From Pachyseris speciosa (lineage: Eukaryota; Cnidaria; Anthozoa; Scleractinia; Pachyseridae), in NCBI GenBank assembly GCA_016490735.1, contig JAEMWC010000397.1, positions 1 through 64,000 of the forward strand: a stretch of DNA of 64,000 bases. The letters are read 5' to 3'. The notes below the pieces were generated by a model, which did not search any database, had not been told where the DNA came from, and worked only from the letters and a program-made list of their open reading frames with translations. The position numbers were made by a program, and so were the translations under genes. Shown piece by piece: positions 21,691-64,000 of the stretch. Within the stretch, counting starts at the first letter, position 1. Each line of letters starts with the position of its first letter.

Positions 21691-22410
21691 TAGAGCGCTT
21701 TGCAATTGAGTGTCGTAAAACCAAAACCAAAGCAATTACTCCAGCCCATCACAACAGAAGTAAGCAGTGCAATGAGCCAATCTGAATACGAAGCAATTAC
21801 ATGTAGCCGGCTAGACTTGCCACAAGTCGACCTCTTGAGACTCACAGCAAAAAAGCTTAGAGGAGCGAGGTTTTTAGGCCCCGAAGCGGCTGAGCGAACG
21901 ACAAAGTCGCGAGAGGTCGACTTGTCTCGCTTGAAGGGTTTTCATTTGCGTTTCGTGCCAAAACTGAAGAGTGGCGTGACTCACATTTGGAAGAAGAGCA
22001 TCAGTTATCGCTTTGGCAATCAACCCCATGTTGGAATTTCAGTCGCAACGTAATGTTTCATTGCTCATAATTACGTCTGATTGACAACTTTATCCCCGAG
22101 GGTCCCAAAGATCTACTCTGATTGGTCTAAGCGCAGCGACCCCTCTTTGGGTCGCTAGAATTGGCGCCAATCAAGTATGGAAAGTCCTTCGTCCCGCGCC
22201 ATATTAAACAGGACGAAGAACTTTTTCGAAAGTCTAGTAGCCGGCGCAAAGCGCGGGAAAATACGCGCGTGCAAGTCGCGATGGTTTTGGTTTTGGTTTT
22301 CATTGGTTGAGAAAGTGGCGCTAGTTTTCCTGGCCAATCACAGAGCGAAGCAATGCAAAACCAAAGCAAAACGAGAATTACTTTCGACACTCAATTGAAA
22401 ACCGCTCTAA
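21691..22410. mobile_element. Second TAGAGC MITE copy, split by another element
   Basis: The ends match the 12,662 element (TAGAGCGCTTTGCAATTGAG and AATTGAAAACCGCTCTA). Relative to that copy there is one extra block of about 434 bp, described separately. The right-hand flank is also shared with the first copy. Confidence 0.85.
21811..22237. mobile_element. 427-bp element inserted into the MITE, 7-bp target duplication
   Basis: The insertion is bounded by the direct repeat TAGCCGG at 21,804-21,810 and 22,238-22,244. Its ends are CTAGACTT and AAAGTCTAG. The uninterrupted copy at 12.7 kb defines the empty site. It is non-coding. A target duplication of 7-8 bp with short inverted ends suggests a hAT- or Mutator-type non-autonomous element (inference). 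Confidence 0.7.
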
Positions 22411-22555
22411 TTTCGAATGTTTAATTCTAATCGCTACACGTACTTCAGTTCAATTGTTTGGGAAAATCGCTTTATTGCAACTCCAAGTAATCGAAAATTC
22501 CACTGGGCTGTTGATAAAATTGCCTTCTTTCGTACAAAAAAATCAATGTGTAAAT

Positions 22556-22628
22556 TCCCAGTGCGAAGCAATGCGAAACCAAAGCAAAACGAGAATTACT
22601 TTCGACACTCAATTGTAAACCGCTCTAA
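22556..22628. repeat. Extra right-end fragment of the TAGAGC MITE
   Basis: The stretch GCGAAGCAATGCGAAACC through CAATTGTAAACCGCTCTA repeats the last 70 bp of the MITE just downstream of its shared flank. This gives a partial tandem arrangement. Confidence 0.8.
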
Positions 22629-22679
22629 ATGCATACTAATTATTTTTACTACGTGAGAATGAATATGTGAAAATCATAT

Positions 22680-22820
22680 ATTTGAACTGCGGCAGTTGGT
22701 AGAGTGCTGAACCGGTATCGAAGAGGTCGTGGGTTCGAATCCCGCACAAGCCTGAAATTTTTGCAGGCTTTATTTTTACTACTACTTAAGTAGTGTTCAT
22801 AACTGCGATGATCATTCACA
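22680..22820 (+). mobile_element. tRNA-derived SINE (family C, copy 1)
   Basis: The tRNA-like head includes AGTTGGTAGAGTGCTGAACC and the B box GGGTTCGAATCC. It is followed by the tail TACTTAAGTAGTGTTCATAA, then CTGCGATGATCAT. The tail recurs at 28.3-28.5 kb and, diverged, at 36.7 kb. The flanking ATGAATATGTGAA occurs inverted on the two sides. Confidence 0.75.
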
Positions 22821-23270
22821 TATTCATATTTTTACTTCGTTTCACCCTCATAGTTTCCTGTGATCCACATCAAATCTGGCGCGGAAAAGTTCAATATTTT
22901 AGACGGGGAGTGGGGAGTCAGAACGAAAACTTGCGAAATTTAGAGACGGGTGGGAAAATTCTTGATACAATGGCCCGCTATTAGCTATGATTTGTAATCC
23001 ATATTCACCGAACATTTTTCGGACATCGTGGTCGAGTGAGGGTCAAAATGTGTTATGGTGGCTTTTGACCGCTTGTCTATCACGAAGGAATTGAAGAAAC
23101 AATTAACCCTACACTTCTTCTTCCATTATTTCAAACCGAAGGTAAGCAACCACAATTTTCTGTTCCGAGTTTTTAGCAAACGTGACTAAAAGTAGTTTCA
23201 AAATGGCCCACAATCGACAGTGAAGTCATAACACGTGATTCGTATTGTTCCTGGCTCGGTTACCCGGGAC

Positions 23271-23288
23271 GGGGGGGGGGGGGGGGGC
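23271..23288. repeat. G homopolymer
   Basis: A run of about 16-18 G residues is followed by a GGGGCACT...CATACGGGGAGGCTCCGC segment. That segment reads like the edge of an interspersed repeat. Confidence 0.7.
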
Positions 23289-23524
23289 ACTAAAAAAATT
23301 TCATACGGGGAGGCTCCGCCCGGTGGTCCGACCCTTTACCCTTTTATATACTGTTTTTGACAGAAAAGGTACGTCGTAAATTTTACAGAAAATGACCTTT
23401 GTAAAGGTGGTACTCCTCCCCTTGATGTCCGCTAAACGTCAGTGGCGAAGATGTTTGTCAAAACAAAAATATTTTATGTGTTCATCCAGTCCCTGTTTTT
23501 TTTCCCTGCTGCGCTTTATGTCAA

Positions 23525-24000
23525 ATGAGGCAAACGTATTATTGCATAATTCAAATCTATTCGGTCAAGGACTTCTCAATCGACGTTGATGCGTGGGAGT
23601 CCCTCGCCTCCGACCGTCCCACTTGGCGTGGTCTCATCTACAACGGTGCACGATCAGCAGAGAGCAACAGGATCAGAGCAGCCGTAGAAAAGCGACAGAC
23701 GCGAAAGGACAGAGCGGCCTCTTCATAGATCCACCAACCTACCCTCATGTGCAATACCTGCGGACGTGGGTTCTACGTCCGGATTGGCCTCATCAGCCAC
23801 CTCCGGACACACAAACTTTGACTTAGTAAGCTAACCGATGTCATGGTCATCTTCAGCGAGTACGAAGGACGAACAACACTATGTAAATGTACTTCTACTT
23901 GTTATGTACTATGTCAATGCTGTGAGCTTCAGCTGACCACATCTATGTAATGGGAACCTTTATAGATTAATACTGTAGACGTAGATGTAGATGTTTACAA
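23525..24000 (+). mobile_element. LINE ORF2 C-terminal fragment with zinc-finger tail
   Basis: One frame reads WESLASDRPTWRGLIYNGA and the continuing RIRAAVEKRQTRK. This is the arginine-rich block typical of the end of some endonuclease/reverse-transcriptase proteins. After a frame change, a C2H2 finger follows at about 23,746-23,820 (CNTCGRGFYVRIGLISHLRTH), with a stop just after it. The 3' end contains GTAGACGTAGATGTAGATG units and AATTAAAG. No polymerase motifs remain. Confidence 0.7.
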
Positions 24001-27000
24001 ATTAAAGACTTACCGAGACGCAAATCAGTTCGTGACGTCAAGTAAGGAATACCAATGCCGTTAACAAGCTCGGTCGTGAGACAGATGATGGCTTCATTCC
24101 GCGGTAACTTTCACACCCTATAAAAAGTTACGATTTGGTATAAAAAGGCGCAAAAAGGCGCAATGCGTTTCAAACAGGTGCAAAGATTTATTTAAGCGAA
24201 AAAAAAAAACAGTTTGGGGTCAAGTGCCCCTTAAAACTGGCTGAAACTCTTATGCGTTTGCTGCCTGTGGAGTGGCGAAGAGCGGAGTCTCTTTTTCCAA
24301 TGCCGATCTCTTTATACCACAAACAAAAATCTGATTCAATCGACCGCCAGTCAACTCCGCCCCCGCCCCTGTTCACGTATTGGTTAATAGTAAAGAAGTA
24401 ACGGTAAAATGAGACCTTTCAAAGGAAAAGGAAAACAATATGTACTTGGTGTCCGTGCCCAGGCACTAACTGTGGGCGGGTAAAAAAAAACTGGATTCAG
24501 CTTGCAACTGCATAGACGCAACAACATGAATAAATGAGCTTACATAGGCAAATTTGGTTTCTAGAGACTAGAGGCTTTTAAGGCTCTATCAAATGGGGCG
24601 CTACAAACATGTTAGAATAGCTCATTTTACAATTGCATACTCAGTGACCTGGCCTATGGATGGAAACGAGGCTGGCTGCTCAAGTCAATATTAAGGGAAG
24701 GGTCTCTAAGGGTTTGGAGAGGGGGTGGTCCAATTTCGCATACATTCAAGATGATTAATGCAACTTTTGGGACAACCACGCATTTCCATAAAATATCTCA
24801 CTTTCGGCTTCGTAACCGTTATTGTAGGTCACGTGACAGACCACACCCAATTTTGGCAATATATTATGATTCAAAATTACAATAATTTCGAAAAACGTAG
24901 TTCCAGTCACTATGCCTTCTATCAATGACTTTTGACAAAAGGTTTAGGTAACTAATTGGGGTTTTTGAAATTCAATTATTTTTTGCAAACTATAACGTTT
25001 TTATTTTGGAGAGGGACTGACACTAGAGAAAAACAGTAAATGGTAACCTGACTTTAAAAGTTTTTATAAAACCCCGTTTAATTTCATGTACTTCGCTATA
25101 GTTTTAAGACCTGGGAAGAGAGCTCAGCAACGTTAACGTTGGTTAGTATATCATGTTTTATATAATAGCAAAATCAATGCACGCGCTCTGATTGGTCAAT
25201 CAGCCATGGTTTATTGTGCCGGTAAACTCATGGAAATTTCGCGCGTCTTCTGGATTATTATTTAAAAGCAATATACCACAAGTTTCTATGGTTTATAGGC
25301 TGATAAACCACTTGGGATGTGGAAGAACACTCGAAGAATCCGTTAATACCGTGTTAGCATAAATATCTAGGTTAACATGACCAAATAGAGAGTAAAAAAT
25401 ACTCTCTGGAATTACACTTTTTTATGGAAATACGAATTCTACTTTGAAGCAAAACTTCATAATTACCTTGCAAAGACGCGAAGGGCACATAATCAACTTC
25501 ATGACTGTTGCCCTGTCAGCACGTGCGTCCTGCGTTCGTCCAGAAAGTCGTGTTTTTATAATTAATGGTCGATGGTTTTCACGGCGGAAATCTCCAATAC
25601 TACCCTATCAAGTACAAAATTCTTTATTTCAATGCGCAGAATGAAAGCTGAGAACAAGCTGGTAGCTTTCGGGAAGCCATATTGCGTTTCTTTACTTGTC
25701 GCATGAGGTATGTGACTGAATAGCATCAATATTAACAAAAATTTGCAATTTATATAAAAAGGTGTGTGTCGATCCCGTGAAAGGTAACTGGAACTAATAT
25801 CGCAAAACACTGAAAATCATAACAAACGGAGTCTGTCTTTATTGAAAAAAATTCTTTATTTTTTTTAAGTAACTCGCCTTAACATGAAATGTCTCAGTAC
25901 AATTTAATGACATCCTTGGGTTGCTGCAATGAACAATATTGATAAGCTGATCACCGTAAATGATATCTAGAATAAAGGCTCTGTATCTAACAAACAAATA
26001 CAAAGCTAAGCCTTGGGATAAACAGGATAAAAAAGTTCCTTTAAATACTCTTAATTCTTTGCAAGAAATTCGTGACGAATTTGAAAGCGCAAATGTCCAT
26101 CGGCACGAAACGACAGGAAACGATTTTAGTATGCCACACTTCTCTCCATATGAGGGATATCGTAATGCAAGCTCTTTTAGCAGTCAAAACTAGTCTTCAA
26201 TGGAAAGAGATGAAAACTTATCACAGGCTGTTAAAAGCATGGAAGAAAATAACCGTACTGGTCAATCAAAATACTTCTAGTAGAAAACTGTGAGAGTTAC
26301 TTTCACAGCTTTCGTACACAACGCTAAAATATAAAATAGGTTGGTTTATGTTTCCACTCTGCTTAATATTTTTGCAAACAAATACAGAGGAGTAAAGTAT
26401 GTCCCTGGAAAGCCAACGGAAAGCTGGGGATAATCAAGTGCTGTTGCGCATAAAAGATGAGACCTCTCCAAAGGTACCTCCGTTTATGCTGTATGGGATG
26501 GTTTAGCCTTTGTTGGCAAAACCCTTTATAACTTTCTATTTACATAAACACAAGCATTCAATTAAAAGTACTTCATTACTTCCTGTTTGTTTTTCTAACA
26601 CGTTGGAAATATAAATTGTATGTTTATTTCTCAGTTTTTAACGGCTGAGATTGTAGACTAGTAAAATGTAGATTGTACAATATAGTACAATGTAGATCGT
26701 AGATGGATGAATAATTCAAACTTATATACATTAGACCGATATTTATAACAAAAGCACTTTTCTCAACCAGTTTATGTCGAAGGGAGCGACTAAAATGGTT
26801 ATTTTCACCACTGATTTGCAGATCGTGTGTGTCATTCTTTCTACAATTAAACTCTGCGTCTAACAATTTCAAAACAAAAGTAATGTTGTACCTTATGCCA
26901 CACCCAAAATCTCTTCACGTGACTCTCTTAGTCAGTTTCAGACCAAAACAAAACCCACATACGCTGGGGGTTGCAGTCTGAATCTATATGTAAGGGAGTG

Positions 27001-27766
27001 CCCGCCTCCCTCCATCGTGTTTAAGGCTAAGAGCCAGCAACAGAAGATGATTGGGAAGCTCGGACTATACCTAAACTCCCACTGTCAGGCCATTGTGAAT
27101 TAATGCTGTGAAGTACAAACAAAAACAAGAAATTTTTTGACGAACAGAAAACGGGCCGGAAAAAAAGTAAACAAGGGTAAGACTTGTGGGCCTCAAACTT
27201 TTTTAGGGGAAGTATTTTGTTTAGAGTTTTTGCTCAAACCTTTCCCTGAAAAATACAATGACCCGTCGCTAATTTTTCCACCAATGGTGGCTGTCATATC
27301 ACTATACTATGGACCACCTTTAAAAAGCTCAAAAGTTACCACGACAGTGAACTTGACGTATTAGACAATTGTAACAAAATTACACTTGAAACAATTAACA
27401 TTCTTTCAACGTATGGTAACTCCAATAATATCATTTAAATGATTTCAACGAACTGCGTTGTCCAGAGGATATCCGTCTGTTCGCGCTCCATAAAAACTTG
27501 AATCTAAAGCTAAGTTGTTACTTGAAGAGGATAAAAGGAAAAAAAGTGGCAACATCGTTCCCGCGTCGGTCCATGAAAACGAGGTTGCCGTCGTCACAGT
27601 CCCTTGGGACTGATTCAATCAATCAATATCACCATACAGAACCAACGTTGAGGATAATTATTTTGATTTCAAGTCTCTTTTCTACTTGAAATACTGTATC
27701 AAGACTAACGTATATCGTTTACATTCCACGGGAACCGAACAATGCAATCTAAAACACAATAACAGT
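24001..27766. other. Downstream flank of the receptor kinase, no confirmed gene
   Basis: The open stretch at 25,960-26,193 (+) reads KPWDKQDKKVPLNTLNS and HRHETTGNDFSMPHFSPYEG. It looks protein-like but has no family resemblance I recognise and no good splice frame. A segment near 25,140-25,330 (ATTGGTCAATCAGCCATGG, TGGTTTAT) looks like part of an interspersed repeat. No RNA gene is seen. Confidence 0.4.
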
Positions 27767-59990
<32,224 letters not shown>

Positions 59991-62030
59991 AATGTAGCTG
60001 TTTAAGATATGATAACACACGGAACAACTTAGAGACAATGTCTTTACAGTCACGTAGTTTAAATACATGATAAACACGTAAGTTAAGGTAAAAGTTAGTG
60101 ATCTGTCGGTGACGCGAGTTTTAAAGTAGAAGTGTAACCAGGTTACAGATCTTGTCACTGGACCTACCTGCTTCCTACACTCCGTCTCTGATCATATCAT
60201 TAAGGATATGAGAAACCTAGTGAAGTTTCATTTTGAAGTTCGAAAATGACTCAGCGTCCGCTCATTAATGCTAACAAAATTACCGCTAATCACTCGCTGC
60301 AAGATTCGTAAATTAGACCAGTAAATTAACCCTTAATTCTGCCCAAACAAAGACAAGGGAACCTCCAGTTCAGATGGGCCAGTTGTCGTCGAGTTAACAC
60401 AGTTCACCCGTGGCATAAATTTAGTTAACGAAACCACAAGCAAGATTTTGTGGTAGCAAATTGGAAATTAGCTATTGGTATGCTAAGTTCTGTCTCAATG
60501 ATTAATAGGAATCTCTTTCGTCCCCACTCCTCCCCCGTAAAAAGCAAACGTTATTGCGAAAAACAGTGGCCAATCATGCAGTTCTGAACCCTGACGAGCG
60601 AGCGCGAATGGAAAGCTTTTGACAAGATGATAATACGGTAACCTTGGTGGCCAATGTGTTAGCAATATTGCTGATATTAAAAAAAAAGTAAATAAGATGT
60701 TGTTCCTGCTGGATTTCATGATGAGGCCAGTATAAAATGAATCGTATATTTAACCTCTTCACTGCTTTTTTTGGCGATGATTTTCAGCGACGAATTCCAG
60801 CAATTCTTTCTTTATTTAGCTTCAAATTGAATAAGCCCTACGTCTTGATTCCATCCCTGCTTGCGCCATATTTCATGACTAATACAGGTTGAACGGCTCA
60901 GAGTTTAAAGGGAAAAAAGCTATTTAGCTATCTTTTCAATGCACCTCAGCTAAACGAAATCCACAACCAACGCGGAAACTTATTTCCATTAATACCTCAT
61001 CATTGTAGATTCAACCAGCTTTTATAAGTTACTAGTTTTAACGAGATAACAGTGTTAAGTCGCGTAATTGCATGTACAGATTTATCGTTCTTGGCTCAGA
61101 ACTTTCCAAATGATTTCCAATGTTGACATTTCGTTCTTTTCGCCTTACAATATCAATTCAACGAGACGTAAACAAGGCCATCAGGATCAACTGAGGTTTT
61201 GCCTTTGTCCAATATTGACACCTAGGAAATCAGACAAAGTATGAACGAAATCGTGACGGTGGCTGCGGGAATCAAGAACAAGGAGGTTTGATACTATCAA
61301 ATGTTCCCTTTAACTCGGATGACATGGTAGTGAACGGCTGTATTTGATCAGCCAGTCAAACAGATACAATATAGCTAAATAGCCTTGTAGAAACAAGCAA
61401 TCATGTATGACGCACTTGCGGACCTTTCCATTGTAAATGAAACACTATATCAGAGTGCATTTTTTTTGGAAAAATCCAAATCCGGATTTCTGAATCCAAA
61501 AACAGACTGCTGTGCGGCTTTTTGGTGAGACCCAAAAACGGATCTTTGACAAGCTGTTTTCCGTGTAGACTGCGAGTAGTCTCTAATTTCGGCGATGGAT
61601 TGTGGGGCGAGCGAAAGACACGTGCGCGCGCGAAGTTGCGAGGAGACGCGACGCTAGGGGAGCGCCGAAAATTATTATTTAATTGGTCTGCTGAGCAGCA
61701 ACAAAATTGTACGAGCGAGAAAGGGCGAAAAATATTACTGACTACCGAGAAAACGAGGAAAAAATTACCGACTAGCGACAAATAAATTCCAACCGACAAC
61801 CGAGACGGTCCGACGTTTTAGGGATGTTTGTATTCAGAAAAAAAAAACCAGCATTTTGAATTTATTTCTAGTTCAGGTAATGTCCAGATCCTTTGTTGGG
61901 CTCTATTTCACCAGACGAAACCATGTTAATTCCAAATTTAGTCAATTATAGTATTTCTTGTCTTCAAATTACTTTAAAGCCCCGGGATCCTCCTTTTCGG
62001 GGAGCAGCGGGGGCACCTCTAGAACAGCGG
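59991..62030. other. Upstream flank of the receptor kinase, no gene identified
   Basis: The promoter and 5' UTR of the receptor kinase should lie here, but no clear TATA or initiator can be called. A GC-richer stretch at about 61,560-61,680 (GTGCGCGCGCGAAG) lies within sequence that looks repetitive. No exon is supported. Confidence 0.4.
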
Positions 62031-62038
62031 CTCCTAAT

Positions 62039-62256
62039 GTAGCCTGGGACCAGACTCCGCAGTGGCGTAACGAGCGAAAAGAAGGAAAGAGACGTAAAAA
62101 CATCGGCCAGCGAAGCGAACCGAACAGGAAACTGGGGAAGGTGAAGGGGCGTGTGCCCCCTCCCCTCTCCGTGCCCCCCGCTCGGCTCGCGATGTTTTTT
62201 CGCCTCTTTCTTTCTTTTTTCTCAGTCACCCCACTGCGGAACCTGGTCCCAGGCTA
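62039..62256. mobile_element. Palindromic MITE with 8-bp target duplication
   Basis: CTCCTAAT at 62,031-62,038 and 62,257-62,264 flanks ends GTAGCCTGGGACCAG and CTGGTCCCAGGCTA. The 218-bp interior is an imperfect palindrome with AAGAAGGAAAGAGACG mirrored by CGCCTCTTTCTTTCTTTT. An 8-bp duplication suggests a hAT-type element (inference). Confidence 0.85.
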
Positions 62257-62264
62257 CTCCTAAT

Positions 62265-63172
62265 CGAGATGACGAGACGACCTGCTGTCTCATTTATAGA
62301 ACAGCGGATCGTGATCGAGCCGACGAGACGCCCTGTTGCTGTATTTTCACTGCGTGTTGTTTGTTCATGCCGTCGGTCACGAGTGGGATTGTTAAAATCA
62401 TCGTGAGTTTTTTCCGAAAAGGTGAAGAGGTCGCCATTGAACGCCATCGAAGCCGGGTTCCGGTGGACAAAGAAACCCATAAAAGAGTATCTGAGATAAA
62501 AAAACATTTTACAGAGTTTATTTTTTTACACATCCGGCGGGACTGTTCGCGCATTTGTGCGTCTCGACATGTGACGGTAACAGGTAATAATAGTTATAAA
62601 ATCATTTAAGATCCATTTAACGGTGCAGATTGATACGTATGGCAGCGAAATTTTTGAAAAAACAAAACAAAACAAAAACAACAACAACAAAGAAACCCTA
62701 CAGTAAAGCCACGAGAGCCGTTGAATAATAAGTGTGAGTATTTGTGGACGTCTTGTGGAGAAAAGACTTCCTTAGCTTACAAAATTACGCCGATCCCAAG
62801 GGCTAGAGTGGGCGTTTCACTCTCTTTCTAATTTACTTCTCTTGATTTACTTCGATGCCCTGTAATCGACAGGAAACAAATTCACATCCCCCTCTACAAT
62901 AAAAACTTTGGTGAATTTTGTCGGTATACTAGATTTGCAAACAAAAGTGGGGTAGATGATCACGTTGCTAAAAAAAATAGAGTTAATGAGGCAGTGCAAT
63001 CAAATAATGAATTATATTGCAAGTTTTACACTTCGTCTAGAGTTTAAAGTCTTCAAACTGCGCAAATTACATAATAAATGTGAATAATTAACTTGCATTT
63101 TAATTATTTACTGAGATTTACCGACACCCGACATTGACCGAAGGTGCCCGAAGGTGAAAAAATATGAAGACT
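62265..63172. other. Right flank, no confirmed gene
   Basis: An open frame continues through 62,609 (+) with IVSFFRKGEEVAIERHRSRV and DKETHKRVSEIKKHFTEF. It passes a GTAATA donor-like site at 62,583. It looks weakly protein-like, but part of the frame lies in the MITE and no family is recognised. The rest is AT-rich, with a CAAAA run near 62,665. Confidence 0.35.
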
Positions 63173-63174
63173 TA

Positions 63175-63655
63175 CCTTATTATAGGAAAATAGCGATGCA
63201 CTTTATTAACGCGATTTAAAAATAATCGCATTAATTTAATGCATCTCAATTTACGTCGATGTTAATTTAAATCACACTATTTTACATTGCTGTTTTACAG
63301 CACCTTTATTTCAATAAGAAAACCTCGTCTGCTCATAGCTCCTCTATCAACGCCTCTGAGGAGTCAATATCTGACACTTCTTCTTTAAGAATTGAGTTCA
63401 AAATGTCTTTCGACTGGTCTTCGTATTGATCCGTTTCACTGGAAATGCTGCTGTTTTTTCCTTTAGATAAGTATGTTGAGACGTTTGTATTGCAGCAAAT
63501 TCGCGTAAAATAAAGTTAGGCGCACATTGTTTTCGAACCTTTCGCGTTAATTTGACGTATATGTAAACCTAACTTTTGGAAAATTCGCGTTAATTTTGTG
63601 GAACGTAAATTTTCTTCGCGTTGTCAACGTGCATCGTTAATTTCCTATAATAAGG
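63175..63655. mobile_element. 481-bp element with TIRs flanked by TA
   Basis: CCTTATTATAGGAAAATAGC at the left and CGTTAATTTCCTATAATAAGG at the right are inverted copies, flanked by TA on each side. The interior has further TTAACG-type inverted segments and one short open frame, described separately. Confidence 0.75.
63333..63515 (-). pseudogene. 60-codon open stretch inside the TA-flanked element
   Basis: The minus frame reads FTRICCNTNVSTYLSKGKNS and SKDILNSILKEEVSDIDSSE before ending EALIEEL and a stop. It has no ATG. The acidic, Ser-rich composition is protein-like against AT-rich surroundings. It may be a leftover of an ancestral transposon gene or a captured host exon. Unrecognised. 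Confidence 0.3.
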
Positions 63656-64000
63656 TATGTGGAAATAGAAGCGGGTAAAATAGTAGACGTTTCTCGGAAA
63701 ATCCGCCAGTTATATTAGTCGAATTTAAGGTATTTCTCCCTCTTTTCTTTTCACTTCACAAACTGTGTTTTTACCAAAAATACGCGCCATCGCTTTGACA
63801 TGATCCGATTAACGCCTTGTTCATATTCAGCAGAAATGGAGAGAAATAACCCGGCGAAGAAAAATGTCGCGAGCTTTTCTGAAAAAAGGAGGACTCAAGT
63901 GCTTCACCATAAGTGCCATGACTCATATTTTCGGCTTCTTTCTTGATTCCATACTCATAAATAGCCAACGATATTGTACCAAAAACCAGGCTCTGTTCTT

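Overview
The window looks like nuclear DNA of an anthozoan cnidarian, most likely a stony coral. This is an inference. It rests on the AT-rich, intron-rich sequence, the dense short palindromic transposons and tRNA-derived SINEs, degraded CR1/L2-like LINEs, a Penelope-type module, and a receptor tyrosine kinase with fibronectin-type ectodomain and RET/FGFR-like kinase. No database search was possible.

The one large cellular gene lies on the minus strand from about 59,990 (signal peptide) to 27,767 (stop). I placed 24 exons from splice signals and codon phase; they give about 1,110 residues. In order they encode a signal peptide, a Cys-containing N-terminus, fibronectin-III-like segments, a Thr/Pro/Ser stalk, one transmembrane helix, a split tyrosine kinase with an insert of about 144 residues, and a Ser/Asp-rich tail ending in a PDZ-ligand-like SPV. 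Phases agree at every junction except one between 55,231 and 45,857, where an exon is probably missing from my model. Two neighbouring tail exons (29.4 kb and 27.9 kb) share a motif, and the first can also read to its own stop, so alternative C-termini are likely.

The introns hold other material. There is a nested two-exon minus-strand gene (35,804-33,510), a plus-strand coding remnant (31.6-31.9 kb), a degraded Ty3/Gypsy element whose gag-pol region carries a MYND finger (46.6-51.0 kb), a CR1/L2-like LINE remnant (52.0-53.3 kb), SINEs, a 1.25-kb purine-only minisatellite, a 480-bp AGC/AGT array and a long CA/TA microsatellite.

The first 27 kb is almost entirely repeats, many nested: a LINE inside one arm of a long-inverted-repeat element (1.4-4.1 kb); at least three palindromic MITEs flanked by TTAA; a 3.2-kb element with GACTTCA arrays at both ends, carrying a decayed DDE integrase and two further palindromic elements (15.4-18.6 kb); and a MITE inside a MITE (21.7-22.4 kb). 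Within this region two related short single-pass membrane-protein coding segments lie in opposite orientation (8.73-8.93 kb plus, 12.16-12.55 kb minus).

The last 4 kb, upstream of the receptor kinase, holds two more short inverted-repeat elements and no gene I can identify.
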